A stretch of DNA of 60,000 bases from Nematostella vectensis. Lineage: Eukaryota; Cnidaria; Anthozoa; Actiniaria; Edwardsiidae. Position 1 is the stretch's first letter, and every line of letters begins with the position of its first letter. The position numbers were made by a program, and so were the translations under genes. Below are positions 50,301 through 59,300 of this stretch, one piece after another. The stretch spans positions 312,001-372,000 of the forward strand of contig NC_064042.1 of assembly GCF_932526225.1 (NCBI RefSeq), given 5' to 3'. Below the pieces are notes generated by a model. That model made no database searches. It worked only from the letters and a program-made list of their open reading frames with translations, and was not told the DNA's origin.

Positions 50301-53300
50301 ATCATCATTCCCTCTTACTCCTTCTCTCCAAGTATCCTGTTATGTTATCATCATTCCCTCTTCCTCCTTCTCTCTAAGTATCCTGTTATGGAGATTCTGG
50401 ACCACATACATGTTTTACTACATTCTTGGCTATCTAAAATTCCGTCATCAAGATCTTTTGCCCAAAACTCTGTCTGTACACACGCTATCGAACTATTCAT
50501 GTCATATCCATTGTTTTTATTCTCAACTAATATATGGCTTCAGATGCACCCGAGATCCATTATCGTCCCACCAACCTGACCGTCCAAACCGGTGACATGG
50601 TCACCCTGTTTTGCAACGCCACAGGAAACCCAACTCCGAGCATAATGTGGTCAAAACCTTCGGAACCGAGCCTGGCTTTCCCTCCTGGCGAAAGCTTGAA
50701 TTTTACTGTGAACAGCGGAGCGGATCAGGGTATCTACCGCTGTACGGCGGAAAATGGCGTTAACCCGAATGCTCAAGCACAAGTCACGGTCACAGTCAAG
50801 ACTTGTGAGTGAAAATATGGAAAGATTCCTTTAATTTTGTCTTCGGCAGATAAATCGTTTTGTTTTTTTTCTATTGCGATTGGTTATTGCGATCATTATC
50901 GAGAAAGGTTATTAAAACAAGTTATATGTTTTCTTTTGTTTTACTTTTGAAGTTTTGCTTTCGACAAACTGCTGTGGGATTATTAACCTTGTTACCGGTT
51001 TTGGTTGACATTTTTGAGAGTTTAGAATCTAATAAAGAATTCAATTTATAACCCAGCTCCATTGCCCATAACCATGTAAGTGAACACTCACCCAACGAAA
51101 CCTTAACATTTCATCGCACGATTCTTATAATGTACCTAAGACATGGTAAAGCGATGGTATGAAATCCATTCACACTGTATAATTATAATTTATAATAATA
51201 TAATTTATTGCATGTTGCAATCTCTAACCGATAAGCACGTGAAGAACACGTAACAAATTAAATAGTTGTTAACACTAAAATGAACGACAGCACTGAGATA
51301 TCCGAATAACCTTAAACCTAAAATAAATAAAAATGATGACATCCAAACAAGAAGATAAAGTTAGGTGATAAGCCTTTACATCCAACTTTAAAAAACTTAC
51401 GTCATATTCCCCATCAGATCCTCCTACTATAGTTACGACACCCAAGAACACGACAGCCTATCTTGGAGGGAATGTAACGCTGTACTGCAATGCGTCTTCT
51501 CATCCCGCGCCGCAGATTTACTGGGCAAAGAACGGTATACACATTGCTATGGGCGAGGTGTTGAGAGTGGCTGTCAGTAGCAGTACTGCTGGAACCTACA
51601 CGTGTACGGCATCTAACGGAGATGGAGCTAATGCTACTGCATCTGCAAGCGTTACTGTAGAATGTAAGTATTTCGTATAATTTTATTAGAAATGTATGAT
51701 CTTCATGTGGGTCAGTTGTCATTTTAAATTTCATTTTGATACAGCACTTATCAAAAAACTTACTTAAGAACTAGTTTGTGCATTGTTTGATAATGATGTT
51801 GCTTTCGTTGTAATTTACTACATTTGAACGTGAAGTGGTAGTAAACAATGGGAGTAGGTTAATCAAAATGTAGGTCTTGATGCAGTTCCTCTATAAGTAC
51901 TCCCTCAGTCGTTGGATCATTATATCTAATTTCTCAACTTCTTTTAGCGTCATGCCAATCGAACAGTTGCAAAAATGGTGGCACGTGCGTCAGCAGAGGG
52001 CGGACGTTTGAGTGCACTTGCACTTCAGATTATACTGGAAGCACATGTGAGACAGGTAAACTAGCAATGCAACAGTTTCTACTTTTAATTTTTTTGTTGG
52101 TCGTAGCCTGATAGCACATGTGAGACGGGTAAACTTTACTAGCAATGCAACAGTTTCTACTTTCAATTTTTTTTGTTTGTCGTAGCCTGATAGCACATAT
52201 GAGACAGGTAAACTTCACTAGCAATCCAACAGTTTCTACTTTTTTAATTTGTTTCTGTTGGTCGTAGCCTGATAGCACATGAGAGACAGGTAAACTACGC
52301 TAGCAATTTAACAGTTTCTACTTTCAATTTGTTTTTTGTTGGTCGTAGCCTGATTGAGCATATAAGAAAACAGTTATATCACAGCCAATACGCTTTCTTT
52401 TTGTAGTTTTGTATAAATCCACACAAGGTTGAAAAGTTCTGTTAAACGCCTCTGTGAAACAAAGCAGTTGCGCTGACGTGGTGAGCGTTATCCCGCCGTC
52501 GGAGCCAAAGGTAAAGTGGCGAACGCTCGAAACGTCAGCGCAACTACTTTGTTTCACCGAGGCGTTTAGCATACCTTTCCAACCTTGTGTGGATTTATAC
52601 CTTGTCTACACCACGCCTACGTAGACCAGTTTTTCTACAGCTTGTCTGTATAGTCTTTCTAGTACACCATCTTTCGTTTTGGTTTTAGTTTTTATAATCA
52701 CATAGTAAAACATTACACTTCGTCTAATTTAAATGTATATGTTTCTAAAGCTCGAAATTATGGCTAGTGCCGCCTATATTTATATATAGGATTTTATCAT
52801 TCATGTTGAGTTTTCGCGATTTGGTAGTAGCGAATTGCATTTTTACGACCAAAATGTGCTATGAGTTTTATTCTTTCGCTATATACTGATCGTTATGGAC
52901 AAGCAATGTCACTATTTTGTCAGAGTTCAAACATCACTGAAGTTTTCTTCTGATATTTTCTTGCCACGAGCATGTATAGCATGGTGTGCCATTCACAGGG
53001 ATGTTTGTACTAAGAACAGTAACTCACGGTGTTTTTGTGCTGTATTATTGAAAACATCAAATATACTTTTACAGAGCTATCTACGCCTATGCCTACCTCT
53101 CCACCCAATATAGTGTATGAGGCTGAAGTCAGTGTGAGATGTAAAGACGAGCTATACGTAGCTGAATTGAAAAACAAGGACTCTCCACAGTTCAAAGACC
53201 TTGAGAAGAGGTTCCTTGAACAAGTAAGCGAAGAATATTTGTCTAGTTCTGTGATTTGAAGCGATAAGGTGATGCTTTAAGACCTTTAAGAGCCGCAAAT

Positions 53301-56300
53301 TGTAAGCACATGTTTATTCTTATTCTTGTTTCTTTAACAAAGACATTGAAGTTGTGTTCAGGCCCGTATCCAGGATTTTTCTCGGGGGGGGGGCGGGGGT
53401 GCGAAATCATAAAAAGCGGATCTAATTCTTCTGGGAAGGGGGGGGGGGTCTGAAATCTGAACACCCCCGAAAAAAAGGATGTTTTTATGCTTTTGCAGAA
53501 TCTCCATGGGATGTATATTGTCGGATTTGGCTACATACCAGAGTGATCTAGCTTATGCTTTATAGTTTTGTCTACAAATAGCACGTCTATTTAAAACCGA
53601 AAGTGGACCTTCGGCCGTTTGGTACGGGCCTGGTGTTGATCTACTTTTTTGTATTTCAGAGCTATAGAATCTGGATTATAGAGAAAAACTTTTTGAGATG
53701 CTCTGTGAAGTCATTCAAGTAGGTGTATTACTGTAACATGATAATTTGGTACCTTAACAGGGCTGGAAAAAGTTCAGAAACGTTAAATAAGTGGCGGCAC
53801 ATGCAAAAAAGTTTTTGATCATGAATTCTATAATATATATCATAATAGGAATTCTTTCCTTTTTAGCAACGGTAGCGTCATTGTCAACTTTATAGTGTCG
53901 TTTAACGAGACGAAGAGTGAGGAGGCTGTTTTACAGCGCATGCAGACTACGGTCTCAAGCGGGTACTATGGCACCTTCAAGGTGGACCCAGACTCCGTCA
54001 AGGTCACCTCCGTCAGTAAGTCTTGATTCGTGCCATAGAATTGATCCTTTGTCGCGGTCCTTATTCCTAGCTTAGATTCTATGGTTTGGACCAATATTAG
54101 TGAAAGATAGTTGTGGTGTGTTTGTTGAACAGGGGGTTTCCGTAAACACCTTATCGGATAAATTTTTGATTTCCAGTAAAATTGCTGAGTTTGAATGGCA
54201 TGAAATCTGGACTTTGGAAAGTGCTCGTTATATAGATAATGTCAGCCTTGTAATGCCCCTTCTCCACTATACCTATTGAAGAAAAAAATGGGCGTAGCCC
54301 CATAAAAATGTGTCGGAGAAGTCATTCCCTTACTCCATCTGTCCTCGTTCCCCCATAGAAATGTGTCGGAGAAGTCATTCCCTTTTTCCATCTGTTCTCG
54401 TTCCCCCATAGAAATGTGTCGGAGAAGTCATTCCCTTATTCCATCTGTTCTCGTTCCCCCATAGAAATGTGTCGGAGAAGTCATTCCCTTACTCCATCTG
54501 TTCTCGTTCCCCCATAGAAATGTGTCGGAGAAGTCATTCCCTTATTCCATCTGTCCTCGTTCCCCCCATAGAAATGTGTCGGAGAAGTCATTCCCTTATT
54601 CCATCTGTTCTCGTTCCCCCATAGAAATGTGTCGGAGAAGTCATTCCCTTACTCCATCTGTTCTCGTTCCCCCATAGAAATGTGTCGAAGAAGTCATTCC
54701 CTTATTCCATCTGTTCTCGTTCCCCCATAGAAATGTGTCGAAGAAGTCATTCCCTTATTCCATCTGTTCTCGTTCCCCCATAGAAATGTGTCGGAGAAGT
54801 CGTTCCCTTATTCCATCTGTCCTCGTTCCCCCATAGAAATGTGTCGGAGAAGTCATTCCCTTACTCCATCTGTTCTCGTTCCCCCATAGAAATGTGTCGG
54901 AGAAGTCATTCCCTTACTCCATCTGTCCTCGTTCCCCCATAGAAATGTGTCGGAGAAGTCATTCCCTTACTCCATCTGTCCTCGTTCCCCCATAGAAATG
55001 TGTCGGAGAAGTCATTCCCTTACTCCATCTGTTCTCGTTCCCCCATAGAAATGTGTCGGGGAAGTCATTCCCTTACTCCATCTGTCCTCCTTCCCCCATA
55101 AAAATGTGTCGGAGAAGTCATTCCCTTACTCCATCTGTCCTCGTTCCCCCATAGAAATGTGTCGGAGAAGTCATTCCCTTACTCCATCTGTTCTCGTTCC
55201 CCCATAGAAATGTGTCGGAGAAGTCATTCCCTTACTCCATCTGTCCTCGTTTACCCATAGAAATGTGTCGGAGAAGTCATTCCCTTACTCCATCTGTTCT
55301 CGTTCCCCCCATAGAAATGTGTCGGAGAAGTCATTCCCTTACTCCATCTGTCCTCGTTCCCCCATAGAAATGTGTCGGAGAAGTCATTCCCTTATTCCAT
55401 CTGTTCTCGTTTCCCCCATAGAAATGTGTCGGAGAAGTCATTCCCTTACTCCATCTGTTCTCGTTCCCCCATAGAAATGTGTCAGAGAAGTCATTCCCTT
55501 ATTCCATCTGTTCTCGTTCCCCCATAGAAATGTGTCAGAGAAGTCATTCCCCTACTCCATCTGTCCTCGTTCCCCCATAGAAATGTGTCGGAGAAGTCAT
55601 TCCCTTACTCCATCTGTTCTCGTTCCCCCATAGAAATGTGTCGGAGAAGTCATTCCCTTACTCCATCTGTCCTCGTTCCCCCATAGAAATGTGTCGGAGA
55701 AGTCATTCCCTTATTCCATCTGTTCTCGTTCTCCCATAGAAATGTGTCGGAGAAGTCATTCCCTTACTCCATCTGTCCTCGTTCCCCCATAGAAATGTGT
55801 CGGAGAAGTCATTCCCTTATTCCATCTGTTCTCGTTCCCCCATAGAAATGTGTCGGAGAAGTCATTCCCTTACTCCATCTGTCCTCGTTCCCCCATAGAA
55901 ATGTGTCGGAGAAGTCATTCCCTTACTCCATCTGTCCTCGTTCCCCCATAGAAATGTGTCGGAGAAGTCATTCCCTTACTCCATCTGTTCTCGTTCCCCA
56001 TAGAAATGTGTCGGAGAAGTCATTCCCTTACTCCATCTGTCCTCGTTCCCCCATAGAAATGTGTCGGAGAAGTCATTCCCTTACTCCATCTGTTCTCGTT
56101 CCCCATAGAAATGTGTCGGAGAAGTCATTCCCCTATTCCATCTGTTCTCGTTCCCCCCATAGAAATGTGTCGAAGAAGTCATTCCCTTACTCCATCTGTC
56201 CTCGTACCCCCATAGAAATGTGTCGGAGAAGTCATTCCCTTATTCCATCTGTCCTCGTTTACCCATAGAAATGTGTCGGAGAAGTCATTCCCTTATTCCA

Positions 56301-59300
56301 TCTGTCCTCGTTCCCCCATAGAAATGTGTCGGAGAAGTCATTCTCTTACTCCATCTGTCCTCGTTCCCCCATAGAAATGTGTCGGAGAAGTCATTCCCTT
56401 ACTCCATCTGTTCTCGTTCCCCCATAGAAATGTGTCGGAGAAGTCATTCCCTTATTCCATCTGTTCTCGTTCCCCCATAGAAATGTGTCGGAGAAGTCAT
56501 TCCCTTATTCCATCTGTTCTCGTTCCCCCATAGAAATGTGTCGGAGAAGTCATTCCCTTACTCCATCTGTTCTCGTTCCCCCATAGAAATGTGTCGGAGA
56601 AGTCATTCCCTTATTCCATCTGTCCTCGTTCCCCCATAGAAATGTGTCGGAGAAGTCATTCCCTTATTCCATCTGTCCTCGTTCCCCCATAGAAATGTGT
56701 CGGAGAAGTCATTCCCTTATTCCATCTGTCCTCGTTCCCCCATAGAAATGTGTCGGAGAAGTCATTCCCTTACTCCATCTGTTCTCGTTCCCCCATAGAA
56801 ATGTGTCGGAGAAGTCATTCCCTTATTCCATCTGTCCTCGTTCCCCCATAGAAATGTGTCGGAGAAGTCATTCCCTTACTCCATCTGTCCTCGTTTACCC
56901 ATAGAAATGTGTCGGAGAAGTCATTCTCTTATTCCATCTGTCCTCGTTCCCCCATAGAAATGTGTCGGAGAAGTCATTCCCTTATTCCATCTGTTCTCGT
57001 TCCCCCATAGAAATGTGTCGGAGAAGTCATTCCCTTACTCCATCTGTCCTCGTTCCCCCATAGAAATGTGTCTTAGAAGTCATTCCCTTACTCCATCTGT
57101 CCTCGTTTCCCCATAGAAATGTGTAGGAGAAGTCATTCCCTTACTCCATCTGTCCTCGTTTCCCCATAGAAATGTGTCGGAGAAGTCATTCCCTTACTCC
57201 ATCTGTCTTCGTTCCCCCATAGAAATGTGTCGGAGAAGTCATTCCCTTACTCCATCTGTCCTCGTTCCCCCATAGAAATGTGTCGGAGAAGTCATTCCCT
57301 TATTCCATCTGTTCTCGTTCCCCCATAGAAATGTGTCGGAGAAGTCATTCCCTTATTCCATCTGTTCTCGTTCCCCCATAGAAATGTGTCGGAGAAGTCA
57401 TTCCCTTACTCCATCTGTCCTCGTTCCCCCATAGAAATGTGTCGGAGAATTCATTCCCTTACTCCATCTGTCCTCGTTCCCCCATAGAAATGTGTCGGAG
57501 AATTCATTCCCTTACTCCATCTGTCCTCGTTCCCCCATAGAAATGTGTCGGAGAAGTCATTCCCTTATTCCATCTGTCCTCGTTCCCCCATAGAAATGTG
57601 TCGGAGAAGTCATTCCCTTACTCCATCTGTTCTCGTTCCCCCATAGAAATGTGTCGGAGAAGTCATTCCCTTATTCCATCTGTCCTCGTTCCCCCATAGA
57701 AATGTGTCGGAGAAGTCATTCCCTTATTCCATCTGTTCTCGTTCCCTGTTCCAGCGACTCTGTGCAGCTCAAGCCCCTGCAAGTATGAAGACAGCACGTG
57801 CGTCGTCCACGGGAATGGGTACAAGTGTGAGTGCTCCACCTTCAGATACGGCACGCACTGTGAGAAAGGTAAGGACGTGTAAACAAAATTAATTGATAGT
57901 CATTCATGACTGGGCCGTGGTGTTGTCAACCTGGGGCGTATCCTTGATCTTTGGAAAACGGAGGCCTATATAAAAAAAAACATTTCATATAACTATCGTT
58001 ATGAAAACGCAAATTTAACTGTGCCTCCTTTCACAACAAACATGTGTTGTTTCTAACGCCACAGATTTAGATATGAAATTTTGTAGTTTCCATTCTAAGT
58101 TTGGGCATTTCTTCGGTAAGATATGATCCATTTTAGGCTGTCAAGTTAGGGTGAGGGATGCAGGCGCCCGCTGTACCAGCCCCTAGCTACTCTTTTCCAG
58201 TCCTTAAATTTAAACAGTATAATTTTCCTTGTATTTTTTCTTCTCAGTATGCGCTACAATTTTTATGGGGTATGCAACCAAATAGTCCCTTTGATATAGT
58301 TTAGCTTTATCCTTGACGTTAACACGCCTTTGACCATGTCTCCTCTGTTGGCTGTCGCATTCTGATAGATGTTGGTGTCCTTCCTGGAATAGTCCCTTTG
58401 GTTTGGAGTATTAACCCATGTCTCCTCTGTTGGCTGTCGCATTCTGATAGGTGTCGGTGTCCTTCCTGGAATAGTCCCTTTGGTTTGGAGTATTAACCCA
58501 TGTCTCCTCTGTTGGCTGTCGCATTCTGATAGATGTTGGTGTCCTTTCTGAAATACTCTCTATGGTTAAAGTATTAACCCATGTCTCCTCTGTGGCCTGT
58601 CGCATCCTGATAGATGTTTGTGTTTTTCCTGGAATAGTCCCTTTGGTTTAGAGTATTAACCCATGTCTCCTCTGTTGGCTGTCGCATCCTGATAGGTGTC
58701 GGTGTCCTTCCTGGAATAGTCCCTTTGGTTTAGAGTATTAACCCATGTCTCCTCTGTTGGCCGTCGCATCCTGATAGGTGTCGGTGTCCTTCCTGGAATA
58801 GTCATCATCGCCGCTTGTGGTGCTGTTATCTTTGTTCTGCTCGTACTTCTCATTTGGTGCTGCTGCTGTTCCAGGCGCTCTTCATATCCCAAAGGTACGT
58901 GGCAACGATAGTATGTGCACAAAGATACTTTGAGGCATAACCATAGATAAGACTGCAGGGGTTTCATTAGGCCCCGGCGGCCGGCGGAAGCGCTAGCTAT
59001 TTTCCACCGAGCGCCGGCTACTTTTTTTTAAATGTCAACTTATGTTTTATTTGAACTAAAAAGATAAGAAAAAACTTCCACCCCCTACTAATCAATCTCC
59101 ACGGCCTACTTTGAAAATTAATGAAAGCCCTGTTAAGATGACACCAACCCTATGTGCACAAAGATACTAACCCAAAACCACACATAGTACAGTATGTGAA
59201 AACGATCCCTCGTGCACAAAGGCAATGGAAACCATAAACGTACAGTACATGAAACTGAGCCTTTTCGCACGATTTAAAGACATATTATCAATACAGTATG

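Noticed and set aside
47338-50595. Repetitive ORFs rich in Ser, Leu, Tyr and Pro in the 46-bp array
   Set aside because: Translation of an intronic pyrimidine-rich minisatellite; open only in stretches and not in phase with exons 22 and 23.
55265-56268. Repetitive ORFs (EKSFPYSIC.. type) in the 53-bp array
   Set aside because: Repeat artefacts between SEA and EGF2 exons; frames shift with unit length 53 and are not joined to exons in phase.
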